Below, piece after piece: positions 10,201 through 20,984 of a stretch of DNA of 64,000 nucleotides. The DNA lies in NCBI GenBank assembly GCA_039090855.1, contig CM077011.1:15811001-15875000 (forward strand), written 5' to 3'. The notes under the pieces are model-generated. The model worked only from the letters and a program-made list of their open reading frames with translations. It had not been told where the DNA came from and made no database searches. The first letter of the stretch is position 1, and each line of letters begins with the position of its first letter. The position numbers were made by a program, and so were the translations under genes. Origin of the DNA: Macrothele yani. Its lineage: Eukaryota; Arthropoda; Arachnida; Araneae; Macrothelidae.

Positions 10201-11689
10201 CATAATATGCTACATTTGTAATTACAGTACGCGCAATGTTACTTCGTGCTCTGTCGATGCCTACCCGATGAGTGATTCTTATTTATTCCGTCTGTGTAAT
10301 CCCGACGTAGTGCGCGGACAAAATGATTTTCCGTTCCGACCCGGAAAGTTCGTTTCCGTTCCGACTTAGTGTCTGCCGACCATAAAAATTATTTTTGTGT
10401 CGGAAAATATTCAAAAGACGAGCTCATTACATCCGAGAATTGGTCTCACCATTTCTTTTAGTACGGTTCAACTAAAATTCACGAAACTCTCCCTACCGAG
10501 CGGTATCACGCAAGTTGAAGACTTCTGCGCTTGATGATTAGTTTTCTGCGCCGAAGTATAATACGTTCAAGTTCAGGGCGAGATGTGTTTTAATTATTAT
10601 TTTTACCTGAGTTCTAGTTCTTTTCCTTCTCGAGTCTTCGTAAATATTCCTAAGTGTCGGAAAACTCGAAATAAATGAAATAAAAATCTATTTATGTCAC
10701 AGTAGAGTAGTAAAAATTTTTTATAAGTTCCAACGCAATGATAAGTACGCAACTATTTTTCACTTTTGATTAGGAAATGCTCATTTGTGTTTTGACCTTA
10801 GTGTGTCTCAAATAGTCTACTAGTGATTATACCTGTCTCATTCCTTTCCTTTCACCCTCCTGTCGTGCGTTGTTCTAAAGTCCTTTGGCATTCCGCCCTG
10901 TCATTTGTTATTGCACCACAATGTCATGTACCAAGAGCATTCTGAAAAGAAAACAAAAAAGGAAAGAACAAAAAAGTCATCCTTACGCATGACAGAACTC
11001 AGATGTATCAGGTACAGAAAACAATTCTAGTTCTGTTTCTTACTTTGAAGCGCTTTCGTTCCGTGTCAATTAGAATGTTTTCTATTTCCTATAAAGCTTA
11101 GTCCGAAACTCACGTCAGACTTCTACGCTTCGCTCGAGGAATTGAAAGTAAGTTTGAAATTTCGTTTTTGTTTTAAATTGATTTCCTGACTTTTTTTTTA
11201 TATATACAGAATGAATTTTACCTCAGAAGTACTTGATGTAATTAGTCAAGCTTGCATTAGTTTCGAAGGCTGTTTAAATATTCGTAACAGTAATAGCAGC
11301 CGTAAACCCTTCTCCGGTTTGAAACGCATTAATCGGAGGCAAGGTCGGTACATACCGAAGCGTTTATTCGCGTAAGAAGCAATGGATATAACGTGTAACC
11401 GATCTCAAACTAGGATAACTGTTCTTCGAACACGCTTAAAATTCAGCTTTCAGCCGAAAATAAAGTAATAAATATATTTTATTATACTGTGTTGAACTAA
11501 GTATCGTCTATTAGCATCACATATACTAAGCAATGTCTATTAGCATCACATATTGTAGACTACAAGCATTATGAGGAATATAAATTTAAAGAAAAGAACG
11601 TCTAGTCGTAGTTCTTTTAGTTTTCTTGTAGACCACAGTTTCTCCATGCTATAGCACAACTTTTTCAGGACCAATGGCACGTATGATGT
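10201..11689. other. Unassigned AT-rich stretch
   Basis: No coding region recognised. CAAAAGACGAGCT at 10412-10424 resembles the terminus of the CTCF-motif element (CAAAAGACGTGCT) and may be a relic end. A short direct repeat (ATTAGCATCACATAT) occurs at about 11510 and 11539. Confidence 0.4.
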
Positions 11690-12027
11690 AACATCAACAA
11701 CGTTGTTGACGGTTACGGGGTTTTGTCAGTTGTTTCTACATGCTTGATAAAATTGGTGTGACTGTCATGTCGTTTACGAGTTTTGAAGAATTTTGATACA
11801 TATGGAAAGCTACCAAAATATCAAGTTTAATGGTTGAATCCTGTTTGTTGATACATACAACGGCCGTTCAAATTAAGAAATATAGGTACGGCAAAATATA
11901 CACTATATTGACAAAAGTCACCCGACACCCCTTCAAAAGCAAATGAACAAATCCGCTGCGTTTTTAAAATGTGCGCCACAGCTGCAAATGGTATAAAAAC
12001 AAGTCTGCAGCTGACCGCGATCATATG

Positions 12028-12449
12028 AGCCGCGGATGGCTTAGTGGTTAGCGAGTCAGACTATCAATGCAAGGTCCTTAGGTTCGAACCTGGGCTGATC
12101 TTGCAGAGGTGGTGTGATTTACTAACAATCGCTGAATATCCGCCGTGCATCGGACGAGCACGTTAAGTGACGGCCCCCAGGCTGGACCCACTGGTTAAAT
12201 GGGTATCCTTTCCTATGCCCCCCTGAAATTCTCTCACCCCTCTATGTGCAACATCGTACTTGTACGGTGGCGCCATCTATTGTACTCTAATCTCACTACA
12301 AACTGTTCGGTCAAAGTCGTTAGACTTGCTCTCATTCCTTCCGTTTCTGTGTCCTGCCCAAAAGGCGATCTCGCTGTAGGTGGCTGGGACCTAAACTCTA
12401 CTCACTTTGGACGGAAGTCCTACAAGAAAATGACAAATACTGTGCAGCA
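12028..12449 (+). mobile_element. tRNA-headed SINE with SINE2 core
   Basis: Bounded by a perfect 14-bp target duplication, ACCGCGATCATATG, at 12014-12027 and 12450-12463. The tRNA-like head has an A-box (TGGCTTAGTGG) and a B-box (GGTTCGAACC). The central part contains AATATCCGCCGTGCATCGGA and GAGCACGTTAAG, shared with the SINE2 copies at 46, 58 and 61 kb. Head and 3' part differ from those copies. It lies just upstream of the Tc1-B transposase start. Confidence 0.9.
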
Positions 12450-12484
12450 ACCGCGATCATATGGCACTGCGAGGTTGAGCGAAA

Positions 12485-13520
12485 ATGTCACGGAGGGAGA
12501 GAACTGACTTTGAGAAAGGAAAGATTGTTGGGTGTTATATTAGTGGGTTGTCCATAAGAGAAACCGAGAGGCGTTTAAACATGCCCAAGTCAACTGTTTT
12601 GGATGTATTGAATAAGTGGAGGACACGTGGCATGCCTGAAGTAGCAAAACGTACCAGCAGACCAAAGAAAATCAGTGAAAGAGGACGTTGAAGTCACAGG
12701 AGAGTCGTTACAGCTAACTGACGGAGTAATGCACAAGAGCTCAGTGTACAGGTGCGTAAAAATGCTGAAACCTCGGTATGTACACTTACCATTCGCAGAT
12801 ATCTTCACTCCTTGGATTACCGTGGTCGTACGGCTGCTCATAAGCTTTTCTATCTCCACTCGGAATGCTACTCGTCGTTTAGCATGGTGTAAAGAACATT
12901 TGTCGTGAACCGTAGATCAATGGAAACGGGTCCTATGGACTGATGAATCCAGATACACGATCCATCAACCTGATGGCCGTGTGTGGGTATGGCGGCAGCC
13001 GGGTAAACGCTATTTACCACAGTGTACTGTTCCTACGATCAAGTTTGGAGCTGGAAGTGTACTCGTGTGGGGGTATTTTCCGTGGTATGGTCCGGGCCCA
13101 TTGGTTACCGTTGACAAACGTGTTAATCAGCACGTCTGCCTCGGTATTTTGGACAAATATGCCCTACCAACTCTGTGGCAATACTGTGGAACCGTGCCTT
13201 GCTGGTACCAGCAGGATAGTGCACCGAGTCATAAAGCAACGATTGTTACGGCGTGGTTTGACGATAATTCCGTATCGTGTGTGGGCTGGCTAGCACAGAG
13301 CCTTGACCTTAATCCTATAGAGCACCTATGGGATAAATTGGAGCGCCGCATAAAAAGTTTGGAACCAAGGCTTACTGCTAAGCAACAGTTAGCGGCAGCA
13401 TTATGTACTAAATGAAAGCGTATGCCTATCGGTGTGTTTCCAAAACTTGTCAAAAGCATGTCTCGAAGGGTCAGTGCATGCATATTAAGGCCAAAGGTGG
13501 ACCGACACCGTACTAATGTA
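12485..13520 (+). pseudogene. Tc1-B transposase
   Basis: Starts MSRRERTDFEKGKIVGCYIS, with HTH text SIRETERRLNMPKSTVLDVL. After a frameshift near 12680 come LAWCKEHLS, WTDESRYTIHQPDGRVW, AGSVLVWGYF, YQQDSAPSHKA (canonical DNA.PSH altered to DSAPSH) and SLDLNPIEHLWDKLERR, then the C-terminal KRMPIGVFPKLVKSMSRR in another frame. The DDE triad region is recognisable, but stops and frameshifts inactivate it. Confidence 0.9.
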
Positions 13521-13596
13521 TGTCAATACAATGCTATGTTGTGTTTCTCTTCTAAGTGTCCGGTAACTTTTGTCAATATAGTGTATGTTATTCTTT

Positions 13597-14580
13597 CTCA
13601 AAGTACCTTTCCTCGGATGATATGCAACGGGCCCATAGTTCAGTCTACTTTTCAAAGCATGTGGCGAAGGCATTTTATGGAAGCTGCTTTAAAAACCCCT
13701 GTACAGGTTGAATAACGGCAGCATCTGTGTTGAATGTTGCCTTCATTGTTGGAAGCAACCAGAAATCGCAGCGAGCGAGGTCAGGACTTAAGCAGGCTGT
13801 GGCATGACTTCAATACTGCATTTCGTAAGAAACCTTTTAACACAAGCAGCTACATGTAGGCGGGCGGTACTTGCCTACCAGTTCCGGTCACTTAATCCAT
13901 ATGTGTCTGTGCAGGCGTTTCAAGACTGAAATGCAATACTCAGCATTGGCAGTAATTTGTGGAGGAACGGCATGCTGGTAGACTACACCTATCAAAGAAA
14001 ATTATCATCACCTTTCCCAGCTGATTTGGTTTAAGGGATATGTGTGTCTCCAGACTCTCGTTGCGTTGCGCGCATTGTGAGGGGGTCGAAATAGTGCACC
14101 CGTGTTTCATCGTGTTTTAAAAAGTTTGGATCCTTTTCAGTCATTTGTTTCCACTCATGACACACCTGGACTTTGGCTAACAATTGTTCTCTCGTCAGGT
14201 GATAAGGTACCCGTCTGGAACACACACGATGCAGCAGTAATTTGTCACGTGGAATGCGGAATGCCGACGTTTTTGAAATATTATTTGACACCGCTTTGTC
14301 TTCACACGTCATTCGTCGATCTTCTTGCAGGATTGCCCAAACAGTGTTAACAATAGGCTCCGTAACAACAGTTTCAGGTCGACCAGGCCTAGGAAGCGAG
14401 TTCTGCTGACAAACGCCCTTTTTTGAAATCATGGTGCCATCCAAAAATCGTTGACTCACATTTGTCTTTGTAAGCTTTTTTCATTAAATCAACTGTTTCT
14501 GGAGCCGTGTTACCCAAACGATAGCAAAATTTTATCGCACAACGCATTTCACTTCTTAACTCTAAATCACTCACCTCCAT
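13597..14580 (-). pseudogene. mariner-L transposase, decayed
   Basis: Minus-strand N-terminus LRSEMRCAIKFCYRLGNTAP, then GRPETVVTEPIVNTV, TSAFRIPRDKLLLHRVCSRR and LTREQLLAKVQVCHEW. The C-terminal part reads in other frames: ANAEYCISVLKRLHRHIW, SPDLARCDFWLLPTMKA (the third catalytic Asp of mariner DD34D) and a terminal RYFE. The second Asp block is not legible. Multiple stops and frameshifts. Confidence 0.8.
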
Positions 14581-15362
14581 AGCTGTATGGCGAAATGCAG
14601 ACGTACCTTAAACAACTGCGCATTAACAAAACCAGAATCGTTAGCCACGGCTAATAACTGTTGCCATAGATACTTCTTTAATTCAGTTAGTTGTCTGCGT
14701 GGTTATTTTCCCCTTTTGCACGGTTTCCAACTGAAAAAATTACTCGAAGTTTTTATGGAACGTCCTTTGTATATAAGCTTAGTTTTTACAAATAGAAATC
14801 TATGATAATTTTCATGACACTATTTAGCTATCGACGATTTCTTTAAGTTGAGTGTTCCACATGAGTTTTGTGTTTCTTCAAGCAGTAGCGCAAGGTCCCA
14901 CGGGTCTATGCTGTATACGAAAGCGTTATCGATAGGAGCATAAAATGCATATAGAACTGTTAACTAAAGAAATCATTGATAGCTAAACATTAATTATAGA
15001 TTTTTATTCAAGAAAGCTTATCGACAAACAGGATTCTACCATCAAACTTGATATTTTGGAAGCTTTGCATTTATATCAAAATTATTCGCAACTTATCAAC
15101 CAAGGTTTCTATCAAACGCATAAATGCAGCTGCCAAACACACTTGACAGCACCGTTATGACGGCGCGTGTGATTTTAATATTTACGAGCGATTCGTTCTG
15201 AAGCAGCTGGGTCAAAGCACAGCGAAACCTTGTTCGACAAGGAAATTAAAATAATTGTGATTAAACGTTGTCTTCGTTAATGTACACAGTGCGTCAAAGA
15301 ATTTTTAAGACTGGGTCTGTTAAATGAAATACAAACAAGAAATTATAATTTGTTTTGGTTTG

Positions 15363-16350
15363 TTATTCAAAATAAGTCCCTCCGGCTTCAATACACTTGT
15401 TACAGCGATTTAATAATGATTCGAATGCCTGTTTCACTTCACTTTGCGGAATTGCCTCCAAAGCACGCGTCGAAGCTGATTGTATGGTCGAAATATCATC
15501 AAAATAACACCCTTTTAACGTCATTTTAAGATTTGGGAACAAAGAAAAGTCGCAGGGTGCTAAATCAGGCGAATACGATGGGTAATTCAACACACAGACG
15601 TTATTTTTTGCCAAAAATCTACGAACAAGAAGTGAGGTGTGACTGGGTGCATTATCATGCAACAAACACCAACTGTTTTCATCTGGATATTCTGTACGAA
15701 TGCGACGAATTCTGCCCATCAAACACCTCAAAACATTTAAATAAAACTTACCAGTAATTGTTTGTCCACTTGGAATAAACTCTTTGTGGATACTATCGAA
15801 GAATGTAATATGCATTATTTTGATTTTCGATGGAACTTTTCTTGTTTTTTTTGGCTTGTGGCGAGTTTTTTGACCTCCATTCCGCACTTTGTCGCTTTGT
15901 TTTAGGATCATATTGAAAACACCATGTTTCATCACATGTAACAATAAATTTTTAGAAGTTTGGATCATTTTCAGCAGCTGAAATGATGTCTCTGCAATGT
16001 GCACTTCTCCTTGATTTTTGTTCATTGGTTAACGTGTGTGGAACAAATTTAGCGCAGACTTTTGTTTTGCCCAAATCTTAATGCAGGATGGTTCGAATCG
16101 TTTCTTTGTTTATGTTTAAAGACTCTTCCATCATTCTTAGTGACGCACATCGATTGTTTGCCACGAAATCACGCACTTTTTCAATAATATCAGGTGTCCT
16201 AGATGAACTTGGTCTTCCGGTATGCTTATCATCTTCTAGCGTCTCTATTCCGTCCAAAAAAGATTGTGCCACAGGAAAACATTTGATCTACTTAAACAAA
16301 ACTCACTGTAAACTCGTTTCATCATTTGGTACGTTTCCGAGTCACTTTTA
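15363..16350 (-). pseudogene. mariner-J transposase
   Basis: Minus strand. N-terminal part reads MAQSFLDGIETLEDDKHTGR and SLRMMEESLNINKETIRTIL. The central part is frameshifted. The C-terminal 220 codons (15363-16025) are open, with PSGQTITGKFYLNVL, ENSWCLLHDNAPSHTSLLVR (second Asp), YSPDLAPCDFSLF (third Asp of DD34D) and the terminal CIEAGGTYFE. Comparison with mariner-K shows which lesions are private to each copy. Confidence 0.92.
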
Positions 16351-16382
16351 CCAAGTTTTGCGTTTAATTTAATAACAGCCCT

Positions 16383-16557
16383 ATAACGAAGTAAATTTCT
16401 CCGTCATTTCTATCCGCGCCAGGATTCGAACCCGGGTCCCCTCATTCCGGAATAAGTTGCTCTACCAATTGAGCTACGCGGACGTTTATTCTGATTGCTA
16501 TGAGCCTTTATGTCGTGTGCGTCCTGCTGGCAGGTACGTCACATCTGCTGGTACGTT
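16383..16557 (-). mobile_element. tRNA-like retroposon inserted in mariner-J
   Basis: A 175-bp insertion flanked by ACAGCCCT at 16375-16382 and 16558-16565. Mariner-K has an uninterrupted AACATCCCT at the same site, i.e. an empty site. The insert carries a tRNA-like sequence (16412-16483) preceded, on its own strand, by about 75 bp of sequence. Related tRNA-like pieces occur at 24176-24227 and 26690-26744. Confidence 0.85.
16412..16483 (-). tRNA. tRNA-like sequence, probable pseudogene
   Basis: On the minus strand a 72-nt cloverleaf can be drawn. Acceptor GTCCGCG/CGCGGAT has one G-U pair, the D-arm is GCTC/GAGC, and the T-arm is CCGGG with loop TTCGAAT and CCTGG. The anticodon arm CTTAT/ATGAG leaves a six-base loop, not seven, so I assign no anticodon. 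It lies inside a retroposon, so it is more likely a tRNA-derived repeat than a working tRNA gene. Confidence 0.5.
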
Positions 16558-17079
16558 ACAGCCCTTTGTTCCATCTTAATAATTCAACATGAAAAAAATT
16601 TTACTTCTCTAATGAACGCCCGTTTCGTTTGAGTTATTTGAACAACTGCGCAGTACTTTTGGCAGAAAACAAGCAGATGGTCACGGTTTATAACGCGTTC
16701 GCGATTACACTGGTGGCGCCACCGTAGACTGAAATCTAGCGCCAGTCATAAAAATTCTTTGACGCACTGTGTATATATATTAGTTTCCAATGCATTGTTT
16801 TAATGAAATATATATAGCTCATTTAAATTTTATTCTGTGGAACTGTCACCAGAAATGCAGATAAATCCGAGAAATTGGTTAGGAGGGGAGAGCTCGAATC
16901 TAAAAAGAAATAACTTACTTAAATGAAAGCGCACAGGAGAATCATACTACCTCAAATGTTGGGGTATCCGGGAAAAAACGGCGTTTTTACATAGGACAGT
17001 TCTACGACGTAAATATGCATATTTTCTGCGGCACAGTTTTCCTGTGCTGCAGACGACTAAAAGCGCGTACTATGGGAAA

Positions 17080-18790
17080 TCAGACGAGGCGTGAAGCACA
17101 TGTTGCGACCCATGCGTTGAACTTGTACCGCGAGCAAAGTTTGAATTAGTGATTCTGTTGCGACATTACTGGAAATGGGAGTTTAAAGCTGTTGAAACAG
17201 CCCGAAAAATTAACGAAGGTGAAAGCCTGGCGGTTTCTCGGACCCCGCAAACATTATTCAAGAAATTTGCGGCGCGTGACTTGATCTTGAAAAGAAAGGA
17301 AGGTTCGGGTAGGCTCTCTGCTGCTGATTCGATCGCCCTGCAAGCAGCTGTGGAAGATAATAGACGAAAAAGCACTTGCAAATTCTCAGAAGAAGAGGGA
17401 GTTTTTAAATCTGCCGTCACTGAACACCTGCACAAGATCGGAACGGTTTACAGACGTTGTCGTGAGGTATAAAATACCCCAGCTCAAGCTCAACGACGTG
17501 TCGAGGTATACAAGCAACAACTGATAGGAAATTCACAAAAGTAGATATGTCTGCGTAATTCAGATTCTTCACAACAATGGTTGAATAGAGGTGTACCAGC
17601 TACCCACAAACGCGGACGTTTTGAGAAAAAGTTCATGCTCTGTGTCTGATAAAATTATGAATGTATAATCCCCTTTGAGCACCTTCCTAATGGTTGGTCT
17701 ATCAGTGCCGAACTGTATTCGCAGCAATTAGACAGAGTGTCTGGTGCAATTTTGGAGGTGTAACCCACTTTGAGCACTTTCCGAATGGTCGGTCTATCAG
17801 TGCCGAACTGTATTCGCAGCAATTAGACCGTGTCTGGTGCAATTTTGGAGGTGTAATCCCCGTTGAGCACCTTCCGAATGGTCAGTCTATCAGTGCCGAA
17901 CTGTATTCGCAGCAATTAGACCGTGTCTGGTGGAATTATGGAGGTGTAACCCACTTTGAGCACCTCCCGAATGGTCGGTCTATCAGTGCCGAACTGTATT
18001 CGCAGCAATTAGACCGTGTCTGGTGCAATTTTGGAGGTGTAACCCACTTTGAGCACTTTCCGAATGGTCGGTCTATCAGTGCCGAACTGTATTCGCAGCA
18101 ATTAGACAGAGTCTGGTGGAATTATGGAGGTGTAACCCACTTTGAGCACCTCCCGAATGGTCGGTCTATCAGTGCCGAACTGTATTCGCAGCAATTAGAC
18201 AGTGTCTGGTGGAATTATGGAGGTGTAACCCACTTTGAGCACCTCCCGAATGGTCGGTCTATCAGTGCCGAACTGTATTCGCAGCAATTAGACCGTGTCT
18301 GGTGAAATTATGAATGTGTAATCCCCGTTGAGCACCTTTCCAAATGGTCAGTCTATCAGTGCCGAACTGTATTCGCAGCAATTAGACAGAGTGTCTGGTG
18401 GAATTATGAAGGTGTAATCCAATTTGAGCTCCTTCCGAATGGTCGGTGTATCAATGCCGAACTGTATTCTCAGCAATTGGGCTGAATGTGTGACAAATTT
18501 CAGCGGAAGTATTCCGCCTTAGTCAACCGAAAGCGACCATTGCTACAACAAGATAATGCAAAACGTTGTATTGCTACTCGTACCCGAGTTAAATTCAATA
18601 ACTGTGTGGAATCGAGCTGCTGCTGCCTCGAACTTGCCACCCTTCAGTCTGCTAATTGTTTCGGGCTGTGGCGCACATTTCCCGTGGCAAGCAGTTGACT
18701 ACTTTGGAAGATGTCGAACGCGGGTACCAAGAGTTTTTTTGCTTCTAAACCGAAAGCTTGGCACCGTGTAGAATTGAACAACTGGCAAAC
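17080..18790 (+). pseudogene. mariner-M transposase with 9-fold internal repeat
   Basis: N-terminal part (17149-17472) reads TARKINEGESLAVSRTPQTL, FKKFAARDLI, GSGRLSAADS and LHKIGTVYRR, the usual mariner HTH region. Then come WLNRGVPATHKRGRFEKK and the repeated block PNGRSISAELYSQQLDRV. After the array follow ALVNRKRPLLQQDNAKRC (second Asp) and FFASKPKAWHRVELNNWQTD (C-terminus). Family members carry the AELYSQQLDR block once. The expansion and several frameshifts exclude a normal transposase. Confidence 0.88.
17655..18482 (+). repeat. 93-bp tandem repeat derived from mariner coding sequence
   Basis: Nine units, with ATCAGTGCCGAACTG at 17701, 17796, 17889, 17982, 18075, 18168, 18261, 18355 and (ATCAATGCC variant) 18450. 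The period is exactly 93 bp (31 codons) for the middle units and 94-95 at the edges, where one or two extra bases shift the frame. The in-frame part gives an open frame at 17694-18305 that repeats FEHLPNGRSISAELYSQQLD. Confidence 0.95.
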
Positions 18791-18945
18791 AGATGTGTTC
18801 ACAGTATTGAATATAATGGGGATAGTACTTTGAAATTTATCTTGAATTCTTCCGAGGTTCTGGGTAAGTGAAACTGTTGTATCAAAAACGCCGTTTCTTC
18901 CGCACACCCCAATACTATATTTTAAACTAGGTTTCATAAGGTTTA

Positions 18946-19318
18946 ATACAGACATTTGACGTGGACCAGGAACATCAAACAGAGGTCATCGCTCTTTCCA
19001 TGTTTATAAGTGAGTCACGGAAAAATTCTCATTGGCCGTCACCGGGAATCAAACCCAGGGCCTTCCAGTTACGCGCCGGATATGCTTCCACTGCACCACA
19101 GTGGCCTCGAATTTCTCCAGACTCACATACACTAACTGCCAAGCCAATTTGGCAGGTTGCTTCTTGAAGGCCCGCACAATGCTGGGGATTCACCAAAGAT
19201 GGTAAGCAGCAACGGAACAAATAGTTAGAATGATAATTTTTCCGTGACTCACTTATAAACGTGGAAAGAGCGATGACCTATGTTTGATGTTCCTGGTCCA
19301 CGTCAAATGTCTGTATTA
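18946..19318. repeat. Palindromic MITE-like element with tRNA-like insert
   Basis: Arms of about 90 bp at 18946-19036 and 19229-19318 are near-perfect inverse copies (for example TTTGACGTGGACCAGGAACA and CATCGCTCTTTCC). The centre is filled by a tRNA-like repeat at 19037-19216. The CATCGCTCTTTCCACGTTT core recurs in the palindrome at 8240-8430. Confidence 0.88.
19037..19216 (-). mobile_element. SINE3-type tRNA-like repeat, minus copy
   Basis: On the minus strand about 110 bp of conserved sequence is followed by a tRNA-like part with A-box (TGGTGCAGTGG) and B-box-like GGTTTGATTCC. The plus-strand copy at 19345-19535 is its inverse mate, about 130 bp away. Having the tRNA-like part at the 3' side is unusual for a SINE. 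Confidence 0.75.
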
Positions 19319-19344
19319 ATTATTCATTCGCCTTCTAATTATTT

Positions 19345-19535
19345 GTTCAATGTTGCTTACTATCTTTGGTGAATCTCCAGCATTGTGCGGGGCTCCAAAG
19401 TAACCTGCCAAAAATTGGCTTGGCAGTTAGTGTGTGTGAGTCTGGAGGAATTCGAGGCCGCTGTGGTGCAGTGGAAGCATATCCGGCGTGTAACTGGAAG
19501 ACCCTGGGTTCAGTTCCCGGTGGCGGCAATGAGAG
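19345..19535 (+). mobile_element. SINE3-type tRNA-like repeat, plus copy
   Basis: Matches 19037-19216 in inverse. It contains GCCGCTGTGGTGCAGTGG, then GGGTTCAGTTCCCGGTGG, a tRNA-like head closing with GGCGGC. It runs directly into a mariner tail at 19580. Confidence 0.75.
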
Positions 19536-19579
19536 GGTGACGCTTCTCAAGTTTCGAAGAAGTGCAATGAGCTGCGACG

Positions 19580-19695
19580 GAAGCACTAGAGGATGTGGCA
19601 AAAGAGGGCCTGCAATCTGCATTTAAATCTTTTTATGAGCACTGGCAAAAATGCATAGTTGCACAGGGTAACTACTTCGAAGGAAGCACAACATA
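19580..19695 (+). pseudogene. mariner transposase C-terminal fragment
   Basis: Reads EALEDVAKEGLQSAFKSFYE, then HWQKCIVAQGNYFEGSTT and a stop. This is the usual C-terminal block of a mariner transposase. The rest of the gene is missing, replaced on the left by a tRNA-like repeat. Confidence 0.8.
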
Positions 19696-19758
19696 AACAG
19701 ATATTATCTGTACTCATTCTTTTTTAATATAAAAAGTTTCGGAACTTTTTGAATGTAG

Positions 19759-20028
19759 TTAATATATATACCGATTTCTGTCATTTGCCTGAACCACGAA
19801 TTCCTCTTTTTGTTTTTCCTGGTTACACCAACCATTCATCTCTTCATGCTTCGTTGAGATGCCCACAGCCTCTGTATCTTTTTTCATAGTTAAGGTCCAT
19901 GTCTGTGATCCAGAAGTAAGAACTTGAAAAATGCATTGATTAAATACTTTTCCTTCAAGGCATAATGGTGCCCTTGAAAATTGTACTGCTTCTTCCGAAT
20001 GCTCTCTAGCAGTGATGTATTCAGGCAT
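19759..20028 (-). pseudogene. RTE RT C-terminal fragment
   Basis: Minus strand: PLCLEGKVFNQCIFQVLTSG, SQTWTLTMKKD and ..NGWCNQEK.., matching PLCLKRKVFDQCILPVLTYG and AETWTLAKRD of the better copy. It ends where the satellite-bearing insert begins. Confidence 0.88.
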
Positions 20029-20984
20029 CTTATCGGGGGTACTTAGCCCCCTAATCCATGAATGCCCCCCTTAGGTTTTTGGGCAATCTCCTCTTATATT
20101 TAATCTAATTGTTTTCGTTTATAGCTGATTATTTAAAGAAATTAATTTTTAAAAAAATTGAGAAAATGAGAAAAATATAATTAAAAAAAAAACCCATCCA
20201 CATGGACTTCAATCTGAAATTTCTGTCATCCTTCAATAAACCACAATTTTTTAAGCATTGACAACTCGGACTACTTCAGCAATAAAAACCTAACTCCATA
20301 GAGTAAAGATGTTTTCACTGCAATACATCATCCTATTTTGGAAGCTGGCATTCAGCTTTATTTATATTGTTACCTAATTTTGAACAATAGCAAATTATTG
20401 GAAATTGTTCCCATAAAAAGTTGTTGTTTTTTTTCCTGGCGGTGGGTGGTCTACACACTCCGTGACAACAACAAAAATCGGGGCACCTCAAACTGGCATC
20501 TAAACAACGATTAGTTTTTTTTTTTTTTAGCTACTATATGCTAATATAAATAATCTAAACGGGCTGAAACCAACTGGCAGGGGAATGGTTTACACCCTAA
20601 TTTTTCTGGTAACACATACTGTAATGATTGCTTAATAACCAGAAACACCCTTGTAGCAAGGCGATGACATTTTTACCACTGCTAATGTGTTGTTGTTTTT
20701 TTGGGGGAGGGGGGGATTTTTTCCAGTACAGCGTTATCTTACTAGCATCCTTAATCTTTTACACCAGCCCATAGTGAAATCCGTGGTGCATTACTAAATT
20801 AAAGCAAAGGTATAACATTTTTACATTTTTAATCACTTCTATGCGTAGATTTCTTGAAATTTGCATTTGTCATATACGAGCATAAGAAAATGTTTACTCT
20901 ATTTAAAATTTCTATATGTATCAATGTATATATAAATAACAAAACTGTGATTATATGCATATAATAAGTCAACAAGTTTCAGCC
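20029..20984. other. AT-rich part of the insert in RTE copy 2
   Basis: No coding region or recognised repeat. Runs of T and G and low-complexity AT sequence. It directly precedes the 44-bp satellite array and was probably part of the same insertion into RTE copy 2. Confidence 0.4.

Larger units (their letters stand above)
11901..13583 (+). mobile_element. Tc1-B, full-length Tc1-like transposon with SINE inside
   Basis: TIRs CACTATATTGACAAAAGTCA at 11901 and inverse ending 13583, flanked by TA at 11899-11900 and 13584-13585. It shares these termini and its transposase with Tc1-C (32465-34597) and Tc1-D (55373-56596), so the three are one family. It sits in mariner-L and is itself hit by a SINE at 12028-12449. 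Confidence 0.93.
11854..14769 (-). mobile_element. mariner-L, interrupted by Tc1-B
   Basis: Right TIR reads, from outside in on the minus strand, ATACAAAGGACGTTCCATA. The left TIR is a diverged form beginning near 11854 (ACATACAACGGCCGTTCAAA). The minus-strand transposase remnant is at 13597-14580. Tc1-B lies in its 3' untranslated part. Without Tc1-B it is about 1.2 kb, normal for mariner. Confidence 0.78.
11690..15160. repeat. Foldback/palindromic repeat split by mariner-L
   Basis: The left arm (about 11690-11853, e.g. CCAAAATATCAAGTTTAATGG) is matched in inverse by the right arm (about 15015-15150, e.g. CCATCAAACTTGATATTTTGG). Inner arms at 14790-14850 and 14945-15010 (TAGCTATC.ACGATTTCTTTA and inverse) give a centre near 14900. 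Removing mariner-L (11854-14769) restores one continuous palindrome of roughly 0.55 kb. No coding capacity. Confidence 0.75.
15285..16771 (-). mobile_element. mariner-J, full length with tRNA-like insertion
   Basis: TIRs CACAGTGCGTCAAAGAATTT at 15285 and inverse ending 16771, flanked by TA. It is the same family as mariner-K (48952-50259), in the opposite orientation. At 1487 bp it exceeds K (1308 bp) by about the length of the insertion at 16383-16557. Confidence 0.95.
16957..18913 (+). mobile_element. mariner-M with internal gene amplification
   Basis: Termini TTGGGGTATCCGGGAAAAAA at 16957 and, in inverse, CAAAAACGCCGTTTCTTCC to about 18913. The length of 1.96 kb is about 0.7 kb more than normal for mariner. 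The excess is the tandem array at 17655-18482. Confidence 0.85.

Noticed and set aside
16412..16483. Functional tRNA gene
   Set aside because: Six-base anticodon loop and location in a retroposon within a mariner; kept only as a tRNA-like feature.
17694..18305. 203-residue repeat protein
   Set aside because: The repeated peptide is a mariner transposase segment. The frame has no upstream start context and is broken at both array ends.
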